NCBI RefSeq assembly: GCF_009870125.1
Contig: NC_046683.1
Coordinates: 11,036,001 to 11,100,000, forward strand
DNA length: 64,000 nucleotides
Origin: Drosophila pseudoobscura
Lineage: Eukaryota > Arthropoda > Insecta > Diptera > Drosophilidae
Direction: 5' to 3'
The notes under the pieces are model-generated. The model was not told the DNA's origin. It ran no database searches and saw only the letters and a list, made by a program, of their open reading frames with translations. The translations under genes were made by a program, and so were the position numbers. Within the stretch, counting starts at the first letter, position 1; the number at the start of each line of letters is the position of its first letter. Shown here piece after piece: positions 1 to 13,840 of the stretch.

Positions 1-1734
1 CTCCCAAACTCCGCTATCCAGTTTCCACCTTCCAGCGATTGGTTTGGCCTGGGCTAAACGCTCGCTCGCTAACCACCTCTAGCACCTATGCACTCTGCCC
101 GCCCCCGCAGCCGCCTGAGCCCCGGCCCGCCCTCGCCCACCACCGTGCCCTGCACAGGCGAATGCACAGAGATAAACCACCATAAATCTGTTGCCATCAT
201 TTTAAAGCGATTACTACAAATGGATGTGCACACGGCGACTGCAGGCGGGAGAGCTATGGGGTATAGGTAGCGGTGGAGGCGGAGGTGGTATGCGGCATGC
301 GGCAGAGGAGTCGCGGCGACGGCGACGGCGATTGCGATGACAACGGGTGTGTGGGGCGGTGGGTGGTTTCGAGGTAAAAGCCAACGTAAGTAAGAGTATA
401 TAAAAAGCGTGCGAAAATAGAGGCAGACAGATGCCGTGGCAGCAGCAGCAGCAGCAGTGGCAGGGGCAGGCAGAACGTATGAATAGCAAACCAGAAGGAG
501 TAGCCAGGGGCAGGACCGGAAACAAGTTGCATTTAAGCAAGGTGAAGCATTCCCAGATAGATAGAGAGAGAGAGAGACTTACTACAGTTGCATATATATT
601 TTATGTTTATGTTTGAAATCCAGAAAGAGAGAGCCCAGCAGATTCCTCGCACCCTACTTAAATACACCTTGTCCAGGGGACAGAGGACCGTTTGAGTGTG
701 AGTGTAGGTGTAAGTGAGGGAGCAGCATGTGGGTCTGGGTCTGACTGTGGGATGTGGGAATATTGGGTGTAACGAGAGGACAAAACCATCCGGCAAACTA
801 TGTGAAGCAACAGCCACAGCGAAAGAGACGCAAATATGAAAGAAAAGCTAGTTTTGGGCGTCGAGGGCTTGACACTCTTTAAAATATGTCACGTATATAT
901 ATCCGGTGTAATTTTACGATGTAGTGCATGCACATATGCAGTGATCGTTCCGATCGGGTGGTTCAATATGATGGTGATTAGACAGCGTACAAACAGATCG
1001 ACATGTGTAGATAATGCAAGTCCTATCCCATAGTACCCTAAACCGATACTCTGTCTTTCCCATCGATAGTCTGGAGCGATAAAAGCGGGCTATCGCTGAA
1101 CAGCGATCTCTCTCTCGATCGACATGTATAGACGTGCAATAAGGAATAAAGTTATTTAAAAGAAATTAAATAGACGCCACAATAGAAATCAATGTTGAAG
1201 CTTATTATGCATGCAGGTACTATGTATAGAAAACTCTTTCTTCTCGGCGTTACAAACATTCAATTAAAAACTCAATACTGTCTGCCAGGGTATCAAACGG
1301 ATTTAAAGAAAAGAAACGGAAAAAGAAATAACAGCAACAACAGCGGCAGAATAACGAAAACAAAAACAATGACAGAATTAAAAAAAACCCGCAGCAAAAC
1401 AGAAAAGAAAGAGAGCGAAGAGAGCGCAAAATGCACGAAGTGGAGGGCGTACGGCAGCAGCAAAACAGCAAAGAAAAAAACAGCGTACGAGTAAATTGCT
1501 CTGGCGAGCATCATGCGCCAAATGTGGAGCATCCCGATTGCGGTACGTTGCGCTAACAGGGTGCTGCTCACCGGGCGAAAATCCAGCAGCAGACAAGTAA
1601 AGTATAAGAACAATTAATTTAAACGGCACGGCACGACACGATCTCGGGTGATTTCTGCTGCGATTGTCCCGTTACGACTGTCCGCTGTTCCCCTTTTTCT
1701 CTGCTGGGCTGTCGTTCTGCTGTTGCTGTTGCTC

Positions 1735-1871
1735 TCTCGCTCTGCTGTTGGTGCTGTTGCTGTCTGGCTCTGCTGTTAGTGGTGTTGCTGTCTCGCTCTG
1801 CTATTAGTGCTGTTGCCGTCTGGCTCTGCTGTTAGTGCTGTTGCTGTCTCGCTCTGCTGTTAGTGCTGTTG
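1735..1871. repeat. 28-bp minisatellite, about five copies
   Basis: About five consecutive 28-bp units of a CTG-rich sequence (core GCTCTGCTGTTAGTGCTGTT) run through this stretch. Units starting TCTCGC alternate with units starting TCTGGC, which gives a 56-bp higher-order period. CTG/CAG repeats flank it on both sides. It is probably a recently expanded minisatellite. The peptide it encodes is low complexity and not a credible protein. Confidence 0.75.
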
Positions 1872-2019
1872 TCCAGGGGACAGAATTTTGCTCTGCTGTT
1901 GCTGCTGTTGCCCGTCGCTAACCGCTGCTCCTTCAAAGGGCCAGCTGGCCCTCTCCTACTTACAGACACATATACACATGTAGAAAGATTTATCTTATTC
2001 ATATTCAGATCGAGATTGT

Positions 2020-2211
2020 TTAATGGAAGAACTTCGGGTCGTGGAATATCTTGACCGCGTACTTGTTGCGCATCGTCTTGATGATGGATGGCCCGTGGCT
2101 TGCCTTGGACTCCGGCATCCAGTACCGGCACCAACTTCTACCTGGAATCTTGACTAGTGTACGGCAGACGATGTCCAGACAAGGTGACAAGGTGGCTATG
2201 ACAGACGAATA
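2020..2211 (-). CDS. Possible C-terminal exon or gene remnant, unknown family
   Basis: An open frame of 63 codons on the minus strand ends in TAA at 2,020-2,022. Its last 30 or so codons have strongly G/C-ending third positions, unlike the surrounding DNA. The peptide end is basic and compact (ends KYAVKIFHDPKFFH) and looks like a real protein C-terminus. No start codon sits at its beginning, so it would have to be a terminal exon or a fragment of a duplicated gene. I do not recognise the family, and the upstream exon was not found. A chance open frame remains possible. Confidence 0.2.
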   Translation of the reverse strand, partial: YSSVIATLSPCLDIVCRTLVKIPGRSWCRYWMPESKASHGPSIIKTMRNKYAVKIFHDPKFFH

Positions 2212-3081
2212 CTAATACCCTGTAGTCTGTAGGGCAGGGACATCCAATAGAAGCAGGGCAAGAAGCATCAGTAGTACATACATATATCCTTTTTTCTCTC
2301 TTATAGCATTGCATCTAGATTATGGATTATATAGAATAAAAGAATACAACTATTCCATCAACAAAAGCACAAACATCTTGTGAGATTACAGGGTAGTGTC
2401 CAGTTATGTGACGCACCTTTCTGGACAGAGAAGGACAAAGTCTCTCAAATTGTGTTAATAAAATAAGGAGCTCAACTGTGAGGCTTCAAGTTTCATATTG
2501 CTCGCTTGTTAGTTGCAACATCAGCCAGCGGCATGCAGCATGCGGCATGCGGCACCCTGTACGGGGCCTAGACTCACTTTGCGTTTGCGGTGTCAATTGA
2601 TGTGTGGGGCCCGTGCACAAATGAAATTTAATGAGCCAATTTAAAGCTGCGCCATATTTATAAACTGTATCTGAAATGCAATTAATTGCCAACTTCAACT
2701 GCAGTTGCAGTGGCAGTGGCAGTGTCAGTGGCAGATAGAGCGAGAGTCAACGGATGGGAAAGAGGAGAACGATATGTACTGCATGTACATATGTGAATGG
2801 GAATGGCTGTGCTCCTCGTTTGGGAGAGTGTGATTCCCCAATTATCGCTCAAATCTCTGGCTAATTGTTGGGGATTACCAAAACTAAGTGTGTGGGGGAA
2901 AGAAACACAGAGCGAGTGGGAGACAGACAGGCAGGCACTGGGGCAGGGGGGAATTATCGCTTAAAACTAAATGAAACGAAATGGAATTGGCATAGAAATG
3001 ATGAAAATGTACTTCAAATCCGCCAAAAACCAGAAGCAGCAACAGAGCTAAGAGAAGAAAGACCAAATCCGACCTGACCCG

Positions 3082-3140
3082 AACCCCGAACCCCGACCCC
3101 AACACCGACCCCAACGCCGACCCCAACGCCGACCCCAACC
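3082..3140. repeat. 12-bp tandem repeat (GACCCCAACGCC type)
   Basis: About four to five units of a 12-bp C-rich sequence with small variations lie in tandem. The repeat reads as a Gly/Val peptide on the opposite strand, which explains a spurious open frame there. It is not part of a recognisable gene. Confidence 0.7.
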
Positions 3141-6100
3141 CGGAGTTGAGCTGAGCTGATGATGATGATGGAAACTCTGCGGGACGCGATGCGCTTCTGC
3201 TTTTGCTTCTGCTTCAAAATTGATTCAATGCAACAAAGTGTGGTAAAGTGTGCGGTCAGAAGAAGGTTGCGCCAGGTGGCCCAGTTCCCAAAAGGAGTCG
3301 GCTCCCGCTACCACTTGCTTATCACTGGCACTGGCACTAACACTGAGACTCTTCCCACTTCCCCTTTCTGTCTTTGAGAATGGCAGCCACTCCTCCGTCC
3401 ATGTCCGGGTCCGTGTCCGTGTCCTGGCAGTGCTTATGTTTGCATTCCTTTTTGGCATTTTTGCACTTGAATAACTTTGAAATATGGGATTAAATCGTCT
3501 CTTATGGGATTTTCTCGATTACAGCTATCATGGCGAACGAGGCACGAGGGCGTTGTGGCAGGGAAGTGGGAGCAATTCGCGAGGGTCGCCACTGAACCTG
3601 AACCCGACTGCTCGGGAGATGGTGCCGGCCCCTTTAGGGTCGTCTCGCAAGTGTTGGGAATCTCGCCAAGCGTGTGGCCAGTGGCCAGTCACGTCTCTAG
3701 ACTCACAATGAACCGGAATTGTGGAATTGGAGCTAGGGCTAAAGGGGCACAGCAGAGCAAAGCGGAGCAGGGGGAGCATCAGCAGAAGCGCATCCCCAGA
3801 CTGGACTTGACCAAAGCTAAGCAGTAAAACAAAGCGTCCAGCAAAAGCTTACCACTCACTCACACAGATATACACCCATACATCCATCCATACAAGCACA
3901 TGAAGTGCGGGCAGCAGCTGCGGACTTTTCACTTGAACGCGTCGCCGTCGTCCTCGTCGTTGTTGCTGCCGTGCTGCCGCTGCCGCTGCCGCTAAGCTGC
4001 AACTTTCATTGCTGCGATAGAGATGGAGATGGTGATGGAGATGGAGGGCAATGGCCAGCTCGCTGGCTGCCTGTCAGGAGGTGTCATGAGCGGGGTAGAG
4101 CGGACTGCCAAAAAAAGCGACCAACACAAACGTGAAAAAAAAGAATCTGCTAGCAAACAAATCGTGCAACATATTCAAAGAGACAGCTAAGGACGAAACA
4201 ACTTTAAACCGGAATGGACAAAGATATTCAGGCGGTGTGGTTGAAAGGTCGATAAGGGGAAGGGAGCTAGAAGGTGCAGGTGGAAAGGTAAAAGAAAGGT
4301 AACAGCACGCACCTCGGATGCTAGGAAATTCATCCTTCAGTAGATAGAAAGGAAGGAAGGGATGGCAGGAATATCATTCCTTATTGAAAGTGAAACAGAT
4401 CGCCAGATCGACAGCGGTAATTTCCAGCTTCAAATCACATCACATCCTTAAATGAAAGCAGTCCCATTTGCGGTTCAAAAACTGGCCATTTATGGGTATT
4501 ACTGACATCAAGCCTTTGCTCTTCTGTTTTGAAACAGTTGTTACTAGTTTTGTGATGGTATTCAGTACCACTGTAGTAGTCATTGAAGGGTTCCTTAGTT
4601 CCTAAACTTCCATTTCTTAATTAAGTTGGTCACAAAAAAGGGATAACACTCTCTCTCTCTTTACTTTCGGAAAAAGCTCGTCAATGGCTGTGCCAAAGGT
4701 CAGGCGACTTTCGATAGAAATGCAGATACTCCCGCACATACTTTCCCTCCCGCTCTCCCTCCTCCTCTTTCCAACCCTTTCTTTTCTCTCCCACTCACAC
4801 CGCTTCTGGCACACTCTCTCTCTCTCTGTCTATCTCTCTCTGTCTGTTGATATTGCCATTGCCTGCGGCAGCAATGAAAATAAATTTCCACCAACATGAC
4901 GACTATGAGGCGAGACATTGCACAAAGTGCTGCACCCGAAGCATGCAAGCAGCAACCTTCTATGTGCTCGTCTGCTGGTGTGTGTGTGCTAGTGTGTGTG
5001 TGCCTGTGTCCCTTACCATGATGTCCTCTTAGCATGTCCATCTGCTCATGTGAGTGCATTTGCCATTTTGGTTGCCGCTTTATGCGCCAACGTTAAGTCA
5101 ACACAATTTCAAATTTAGTTTTTATAGAAAATTGTCTCCGTCTGCCTTCTCCACTCCTCTCCACTCCGCTCCGAACCAGAATCAGTGTCCCTTGGTCTTC
5201 TCTCTCTCTCTCCATTTCTCTCCTTCCATGTTTGTGTCTGCCGCTGTCTGTGTCTGTGTCTATGTCTGTGTCTCTGTCTGTTGGTCTATGCTTTCTTTCA
5301 ATTTGCAAAATCGTTGCCCGCACCAATTACCGTTTGATTATGCCCCCAATGGGCGGAGGAGCGTGTGGGCGTGGAGTCCCGAGTCCACTTCATAAACTGT
5401 TGACACTCCGTTTCCCATTTCCTCGATTTCCCCCCACTTCCTCATGCCTTGAGCAGCATGCAGCAGGCAATAATTAAGGCAAGTGCGCCTCCAGGAATCG
5501 CAAGATGCACACACCCACACACATACAAACACCAGAGCCACACATCCTGGCACACAAATTCCACTGCTGCTCGACTTAATGAATCCGGGAAGCCACCATC
5601 GCTACACTCGGAACAACAGAGCCTGGTAGAACAAACCCCATGTGCCACGTGTTTCGACCACCAGATACCCAGTATGGAAAAGCGGAAAGAAAGAAATAAA
5701 TAGCCACATATATACAATGGGGAAACACCAATGGAATTTATTCTTTGTAGCTTCGGAAGTTGAAGAAATGCTTTCTTTGCATTCTCCCGAATCTTTTAAC
5801 GACTTATGAAGTGCCATACTGATCCGAGACATTGCCTGTTACGTACACCTGTACAAATGGAATATACCCTTGGGCTCCACTGGGTACTGTATACAGCAAC
5901 AGACAGAGTTTATTCAGTTCAACCCAAAGTTGGGAGATTCAATTGAAAGTTTCGAATCTTTCACTTGAGAACTTTCGGGGCATTCGATTTGAGTTGCAAT
6001 TACTGCCGTTGCAGTTGCAGTTTCTCTCAGTGTAGTCGAGGCTTGGTCGGGCCGCGTTGGAGTCACCCAAACCCAATTCGAAGTCAAACCCAAAGCTGCC

Positions 6101-6169
6101 ACATCAAACACTGCAAATATTTATGTCGCTCCCTGCCTCCATCTCTGTCCCGTTTCCGTTCCCGTTCGC

Positions 6170-6210
6170 TGTCTCTCTCTCTCTCTCTCTCGCTCTCGCT
6201 CTCTCCCTTT
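6170..6210. repeat. CT/GA dinucleotide tract
   Basis: A run of CT repeats with few interruptions. GA/CT runs of this kind bind GAGA factor or CLAMP, and on Drosophila X chromosomes they can form the core of MSL recognition elements. Nothing in the flanks shows which use, if any, applies here. Confidence 0.7.
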
Positions 6211-9200
6211 CTCGCTATGTGACGACTGTGTGGCATCAAAATGCAAATGCCTAAACGATGTCTGGATGGTGGGGCAGCGGCTGCGAAAGCGTGCGACGTG
6301 CAACGTGAAACGCGAGGACGCTGATTGTGCAACGCTCCAGCTCCGCTCAGCTCGAGTGTTGAATTGCAAATGTGTCAATTGTCAACTATGTGAGGCAGTG
6401 CCCCTCTCCTTGTAGGGGAGGGCAAATGGGCATGGGAATGGCAATGGAAATGAAAATGGGGAACGGAAAAGGACCTTTTGTTACAATTTTCTTGGGCACT
6501 TTTCTTGTTCTTTGTATGCAATTAACGCTGCAATTTGTAAGAGCAGATACCCCAAACCCAAACACAAACCCAAACCACCCCGCCCACCCCACATAGATCA
6601 CGCATGGCAACGGGAGGGAAAACGAGAGAGGGACCAACTATTTTGGCAACAATTAAATGACATTTTTGTGTTACTTTCTGTGCCCAAAAAATAAGGGGCG
6701 AGAAAAGGGAGGGCCCTTTTTGTTGGCAAGGAAACCTGTGCCCATAGGAATGAGTGGGGGATGCTAAATCGTAGAGGTGACTAGGTGCCCTAGGGTCTGG
6801 ATAGGTCATTATTTCAACCTCCCGGCCCATGTGATTTCTAGGGAGCCTGTGCCAGGTCCAGGTCAGAGTTATTAAACTTCCCTTTTGGAAATCGATACAG
6901 TATCACTCTGTTTAACACACACACATGTTGCATGCACCGCAACTGCCTCTCTGCATCCCGACAAAAGTTTTCCAAGCTAAGTATCACATGGAAAAAAGAG
7001 ATTCCTTGTGTCTCTGGTTGCAAGATAAAGTATTCGTTAAATATTTACGTTCCCCGGGTTTAATATCTGTGGCTGTGATACAACCCGCCGCCACAGAGAC
7101 CCAGCCACCCAGCCACCCCACCGCTCGACCAAAGCCTTGAGGCAACCACACACGCATATGGCCGCCCAGAAAAAGGGATAGAGAGCGGACAGAGGACAGA
7201 GGATAGAGGCAGAGGCCAATCAAAGGCCACTCAGGAGCGGCTTAGCCAGCGACTTTTGTCTACAGATTAGACTTGGCAACGACAAGGCATATATGTATGT
7301 GTGTGTGTATGGACGTAGACTACAGGCCACTCGTGAGGCCCACCCTACACCCTGCAAACAATATTAAATAGAATGGTGTATACAAAATAGAATATAGATA
7401 TCGATCTACAGCTAGCCGATGACTAGCTAATTTCAAGTCAATCGCAAGTCACAGATCTGGGTATCTGGTGTCTCCTTTAAAGTTTTGTCAGAAGAAGGAT
7501 ATTTAACCGCACAAATAAAGCAAATAAAGGTTGTCCGGAATTATACAACTTTAAGGGTTACCCTCAGAATTCTTTAAGTATAATAATATAATAATAATAA
7601 TAATATAATTGATAATAAATCATGCACGGGTAAATCAGATTCCTCTAGGAGTATGTGAAGTCTATAAAATATTCCAGGTAAATATTCTTGAGGAAACGAT
7701 CAGTGTTTCTCTCTCACTCTCTTTGTTTCTCCCAGTGTATGCTTATCGGTTGCTAATAAAAAAAATGCCCATCCGATTGATGGGTGCCGCAGCAATTGTT
7801 GCTGCTGCTGCCCATTGTGCTGGCAATAATTGTGAAGAGATTAAAGGGCATTTTAATTAAAAATTATATTTATTTGATTTAATTTTTATTGGCGCTTTTT
7901 AAAAAGCCATTTAACGACAGGGGAAACACAAAAGGATTGCCAGGGACAGAGCCCGACCATTGCGAGGGATGGAGGGGTGGTGGCAGTGGCACTGCCAGGA
8001 AAGGATGCGATTGGAAAGGGGAAGGGCAAGGGCAAGGGGGAGTTGCATAAGTGTGAATTCAACAACGCAAGGAAATTAATCTTAAGCCGCAGACAGCGAA
8101 AAGCCAAAAATAAATCAACAATGCAATAATTTATCAGAAAATATGTGTCCGTAGCAGTAGCTCTCTCTCTTTCTCTCTCTTTCTCTGTTTCGCACATTTC
8201 TGGCTCTGTCTGTATACCCCCTCTCCCTCTCTCTCTCACTCGTGCCCTCAAAAGTATGCAACAGTGTTTGCGTTTGAATTTGAAGCGTCAGCAGAATGAG
8301 TCAGCTGCATATATCACGCATACGCACACTGCCACACCGCCACACACACATACGTGCACACGCGTGCACACAGCACTTAAGTCTCTGTAAAATCCACTGT
8401 CATGGCAACGCAATGGACAAAAACAGCATCCATGGGCATCAGCATCAGCATCAGCATGAGAGCATGTCCTGGCCACGACTGTGGGAAAACGAAATATGAG
8501 CACCAGTCCCTGACATACATATATATGTGTATGTGTGTGTGTGTGTGTGCCTGTGCGTGTACGTGTATTGCTATATGAGTGTATGCTGGTGTTGCATACG
8601 GATGTCCGAACATTTTGCTGCCACTGGAGGCTGCTCAGGTTCAGGTTCAGGTTTGGTGGCCAGGGCTCGTTGCCAGTTCATGAATCAGTAGCAGGGACCA
8701 AGTCAGTTAGTCACTCTGCCTGACAGACGGACGATGGAGCGGACAGTACAGCAGACAGTGGAACGGACACTAGGAAAGATGGACGGACGGACAAACAGAC
8801 AGACAGTTTTGGCAGTCGGCAATCAACACCAACTCACTCTCGCTCTCTCCTGCCACTTTGGCCTGTCTCCTATTCGCCTGTACCGCATCTACCTCACGCT
8901 TCCATCCGCCTCTGTCCCGCATCTGCCCCAACTGTCTCTTCCTCCTGTCCGACTACGGTCCCATTTGGCTGCCTCGCCTCGCCTCAGCCCAATGTGTTTG
9001 CGCATTTGCCTGGTTAAAATGTTGCTGCTTCATTATCTGGCCAGGACTGCGTCGGCTCTGGCCGACGGCCCAGCTCTGCCAGCTCTTCCAGCTCTTCCAG
9101 CTCTGCCGGCTCTCCTGTTGGCTGTTTTCTGTTCGCCGTTGGCCGTTGGCCAGGCCAGGCCAGGCTGGATGGGAGTCAAATGTAATAATGTGGGTGCAAT

Positions 9201-11260
9201 TTCAACACCTTGCCGGTACGGACCCGTCATTCACATCGCTGTCGTTCTTGTCGTTGTCATCTACGGGCCGCATTCTACTGCTCAGCGGTGTCCAGGCATG
9301 GCCCTCTGCCACTGCCGCTGCCGTTGCCGTTGCACAAATTGCTTAAATTATGCAAAATATGCGCGCCACATCATTCGAGCTGCTGCTGTTGCTGCTGCTG
9401 GGACAGAGCCGTGTCGAGGAGTCCTTCTCATCCCTTGCCAGTCTGCCACATGGAGACAACAACAACAACAAAAACACCAACAATGGCAACACTTTCAAAT
9501 TCATTTTCGAAATTGATGAAAGTTGCGTGTGGAGGAGTATTTTTGTACTCGTTTGTGTGTGTATGTGTGTGTGTGTGTGTGCGTGAGGCTGGCCACAAAA
9601 TCCATGACGAGATCTCGACTTTGAAGTTGTTAATGGGATCGATTGGAAAAGCATTCGGCGGGTCCCTGTCCCAGTCCCAGTCCCTGCCACTCACTCCATC
9701 TCTTGTCCTGTCTCTCTGTCTCCGGTCCTTGTCCTCGTTCGCGTTCGCGTTCTCATTCTCGTTGCCACGATTTGTATTCACAAATCCAATCCAATTTGAG
9801 AGTGTAATTACATCAATTAAACTTAATCAAACTGTTTCAAAGTGAGAGAGCGCGACGTAAATGAAAGCGAAAAGGAAAGCGGGTGCTGCCAACGCGGACT
9901 GCGGGTCCGCCGGCACAGTGGGTGCGAAATGGATGCTGGCGATGGATGAGGCTGAAATGATTGGTCGTTGATTAGAGTCGAGCAGAGTAGAGTCAAAGGA
10001 GTCCAGATACGAGTAACATGATAAATGTGTTCATGTTGTATTATCGATAACTTTATTAAACCAACTTAAAGTTTTGGAGGAGGCCAATGTCTGCCATGAA
10101 ATGAAATGCCTATTGGAAGCTTCAAGAGATGCCTAAAAGAAAGAGGTTGCTGAAGAGGGAGGAAGATCGACTTTAGTGGAAGGTAGACTGCAGCTAGAAG
10201 AAGCTTAGAGAGAAGCTGGAAGAAGTTGTTGAAATAGAATTTGATAAAGGGCCTAGATATGGAGCACTCAGGCACCAATATTCTTCTTATAAGATAATAC
10301 ATATCCAATCATCTCGATTTAATAAAGTGAACTCTTCACTCAAGGCTTGCCCACTGTCTGGGGATTGTCCCTGTTTCCCTCCCATTATTCATCTTCTGTT
10401 CTGTCTCTCTCGCCATCTTTATTCGTCCTCCGCCCCCTCTCCTTCACACACTTATGAAATCTCACGTGCTCAAAATTCGCGTACACTAATTAAGCGCTGC
10501 CAACTAAGTAAAGTAAGTTGCCTCATGATGAGCACTGCCAGTGCCAGTGCCAGTGCCACTGCCAGGTCCTGTGCTCAAAAGAAGAAGCAGCATATGATGG
10601 TGTCGAAAAGGAGGCTTCTCCAATACCGTACCAGTACCTGGTCCTGCAACTGCTCTCCCTGGGTCTCCTTCAGGCATCAACTTCTTTCGCCTTTGCTTCA
10701 TATAATTTATGTTACATTTGCTGGCTGGCTGGCATAACTTTGCCTCGACTCTGACTCCGACTCCGAATCTGGCTACGGCTACGGCTGCGTCTCCTTGTAC
10801 GGCTCTGTCAGTTAGTCAGTCAGTGGCGGGACAAGTCACTTTGAGTTCCAAATCAAGTTGCCCCAACCCCAAGACCATGCCACCTTGAAGAGCCTGTGCT
10901 GCTGCCTAAGGTGAGAAGGCAGAGAGAATATGGCACGTGACTTAAATAAATTGCAAAAATCTTTCTCGCTTTTCCCCAGCATCTTTCGCATAGTTTTTCC
11001 GTTTTTTTTTTTGTTTTGTTTGGAGAAGGGAAAAGGGAGAAGAACCCCTGGCTGAAGGAGTCGTCAGAGGCGCCGCTCCTTGGCCTTTGTTGCTCGCCAA
11101 ACGGCAGCATTTATGCGCTTTTGTGTGGGTCTGAGTGTATTTTCATGACTTTATTAGCAAGCAGCTTGAAAAGTTCCCTGGAGCACCCGGTCGCCACCTG
11201 TCGGCAGGAAGAAACTTTATTCCTCACACACACCGCCCCCCACACACAAAGATGAAGAGC

Positions 11261-11283
11261 GAGAGAGAGAGAGAGAGAGAGAA
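11261..11283. repeat. GA dinucleotide tract
   Basis: An almost pure GA run of about 22 bp. It is a candidate binding site for GAGA factor or CLAMP by sequence only. Confidence 0.75.
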
Positions 11284-12572
11284 AGGCTGAAGAGACTGAA
11301 ACTGAGAGAATCAGGGACACATAATCAACACCTAATCAAAGTAATAGAAACTTATTGGATTAATCGTGGCATAGAATATCTATTTGTGATGAAAGACAGA
11401 CAGAGGGCCGTTCGTGCTTGGGCCTTGAATGTGGAGTGGGGATGTGGGAGGAAGTAATGCTAATTATTCGTCTGCCCCAGCCCCCCTGCCGAGGCCACTT
11501 CTCCACAGTCTCTTTTGAAATAGGAGTGATTCCTCGAATTCCCTGCTAATCGTCAAAATTGGCAAATCTCTGGCCAACGATGACAGCTGTCAACGGCCGG
11601 ATGACAATGCCGATGCCGATGCCGATGCAATCTAGCCATCAATTTTGATTAGGCTGCCATTCGACGATGATGATGTGGACTGGAGTGGCTGTGGATGTGG
11701 ATGCTAATGGGGGAAGGGGGGCCTGATGGAGGAGAAGTTAGAAGGCAGTGTTGATGGGTTCTGTCGATAATTGAAATTATGCAACGGCTGACAACGTTGA
11801 CATGGAAAATGGTTGTGGCCAAGGATTAGGACCAGAAGATGAAATCACTAGCTGAAAGAGAAACTGAATCAATTTGCAAGTACTCGTAAAACGAGTTAAA
11901 GACCAACCAAGAGCAGGCCAAGCAGCGAAAAAGTAGCTCAAGAACTGAAGAACCACTCGATGGAATCAGTGCGAAGCCAAGGAGTGAATAAAACAGTCCA
12001 CACTTCCTCCACGGCATGGTCTACTGTAATTGCCAGCATACCCTATACTAGGAACATTTCAATACTTTATCATCAAAGACCATTCCTCCAAGGACATGTT
12101 GACTCGCAGCAAATTTGGGAATCAACAGTCAACACCCATCCAATTTGTAAGCTCGGAATAACGGGAGTGTGTCCAATAGCTATCCAAGAATAGCCAAGAA
12201 TAATAGCACCTCCTTCTCCGACCACAACAGCCGAGCAGATTCGAATGGACGGACCAAAGGTGGCCAGAGTCTGGAGCCCGGAAGCCCTCCAGGCACCACA
12301 ACGAAGGAGCTGGAAACGTTGGTAGTGTGGGTGTCATCGTCATCTTGCTGCATCAGCATATCAGCATCGGCACGGTCATCGTTTTGGGACAGGGGCAGAT
12401 CTTTGGCTCTATCCGCATCTCATCCCATCCCATCCCATTCCATCCGGTGTCTTCGTTTCTTGTGTCTTCGTTATGAAGTAAATGAAAAATTTATTTAGAC
12501 CAAGGCATAATTATACAAATTGGGAATGCAATTAAATTTAATTGTTCCAACGTTGCCGACACTCGTTGTTCT

Positions 12573-12594
12573 CACTCTCTCTCTCTCTCTCTCT
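12573..12594. repeat. CT dinucleotide tract
   Basis: A pure CT run followed closely by GT-rich sequence up to about 12,645. It is a simple repeat in non-coding DNA. Confidence 0.7.
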
Positions 12595-13769
12595 ATCCCA
12601 AGTGTGTGTGTGTGTATTGCATGTGTGTATGTGTGTGTATATGTGCTCCCTGTCTACCCACTAGCTCTGCCCCACTGCTCCCTTAGTCAATGAAATGTAA
12701 AAACGTTTTAAGCACGAACCTTATCTTCCTCCGTCCCAGAGTCGCCTCTGAATCTCTTCCAGACCCCGCCAGCCCTGATGTTCATCCTCAGGGGCACCTC
12801 ACGGTGCAAGTGCGCGTAAGTACCGTAAATAAAACAAGCAGAAATTATAACTGTCGAGCACTGGAAGGCAGAAAGAAGTGCAAACGGAGAAATAACTCGG
12901 CTATGGGGCAACTATTCAGGACAAGGCCTAGTCTCCATCTCCATCTCCGACTCCGACTCCCACACACACAATACCAAAAAACGAAACAAAAACACATATT
13001 TTAATGATACATGGAGGAGGAGCACAAGAACAACAGCAGGAGCTGCGAAAGAACATTTTAATGAGGCACAAAAAGTGGCGAAACAAATCGCAAGGCATGG
13101 CCCACCACCTACCGGGACACAAAGGGCCAGATCGACCCCCCCCCTTCCAAAGAGATGCCTGACCAGGGGCGTCGTCTAAGGGAGCTCGTTCCATGTTCCA
13201 TGTTCCATATCGGTACAGAAACAACCGAAATTTGCACTAAAATAAATTTAAGCAATACAAGATCTGCTTTTTCTTCTTATATATGATATTGATATTAAAC
13301 AATTATGGTTTTTGTATAGCTGCTTAAACAAAAAAAATCCGTACAACTGCGATAATTTATCTCCATCTCTGGGCTCTCCTATCCCCTTCTTTTTTTTCCG
13401 CTTGCGCTTAAACTCTTTGCTTGCTGCATTTAGTGGCCTATTCAGAGTGACAGTTTGCTCTTATCGTGCCTGGTTCACGCCCCGCTGCACAGTGCTCGGA
13501 ATATGGAGCACCCGCTGCCCGCCAGTGGGCCAGAGACATGGACAGACGTGGCCAGCAGCAGAGAGGGAAACGAAGGGCGGATAGGATGGAAGAAGGATAG
13601 AATGGGGTTCGTGGCATAATATCTTAATTATTTCTTTACATGTGTTTTAATTTTTAGTAAGCACTTGCCTCCCCACTACGTTCTGTGTTCCACAGCCGGC
13701 TCCTGCCACACTAGCAACGCTTGGAATTTCAGTCACGTGCTGCAAGTAATCCCCATCACCGCCCTCCCG

Positions 13770-13840
13770 CCCCAGCCCCAGCCCCAGCCCCAGCCCCAGC
13801 CCCAGCCGCAGCCCCAGCCGCAGCCCCAGTCCCAGCCCAG
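13770..13840. repeat. Hexanucleotide CCCAGC repeat
   Basis: About eleven units of a CCCAGC/CCGCAG hexamer lie in tandem. They read as Pro-Gln or Pro-Ala on one strand and Gly-Trp or Gly-Leu on the other. Open frames across it in several phases are consequences of the repeat, not evidence of a gene. Confidence 0.75.

Noticed and set aside
8734-9845. Overlapping long frames of 260, 162 and 211 codons
   Set aside because: All are low complexity, driven by CTG, CCAGCT and GT repeats, overlap in different phases, and have no domain or splice structure.
10066-10308. Glu/Leu-rich plus-strand segment resembling a coiled coil (LKVLEEANVCHEMKCLLE)
   Set aside because: Interrupted by many stops, no related gene identified, and A/G-rich composition explains the residues.
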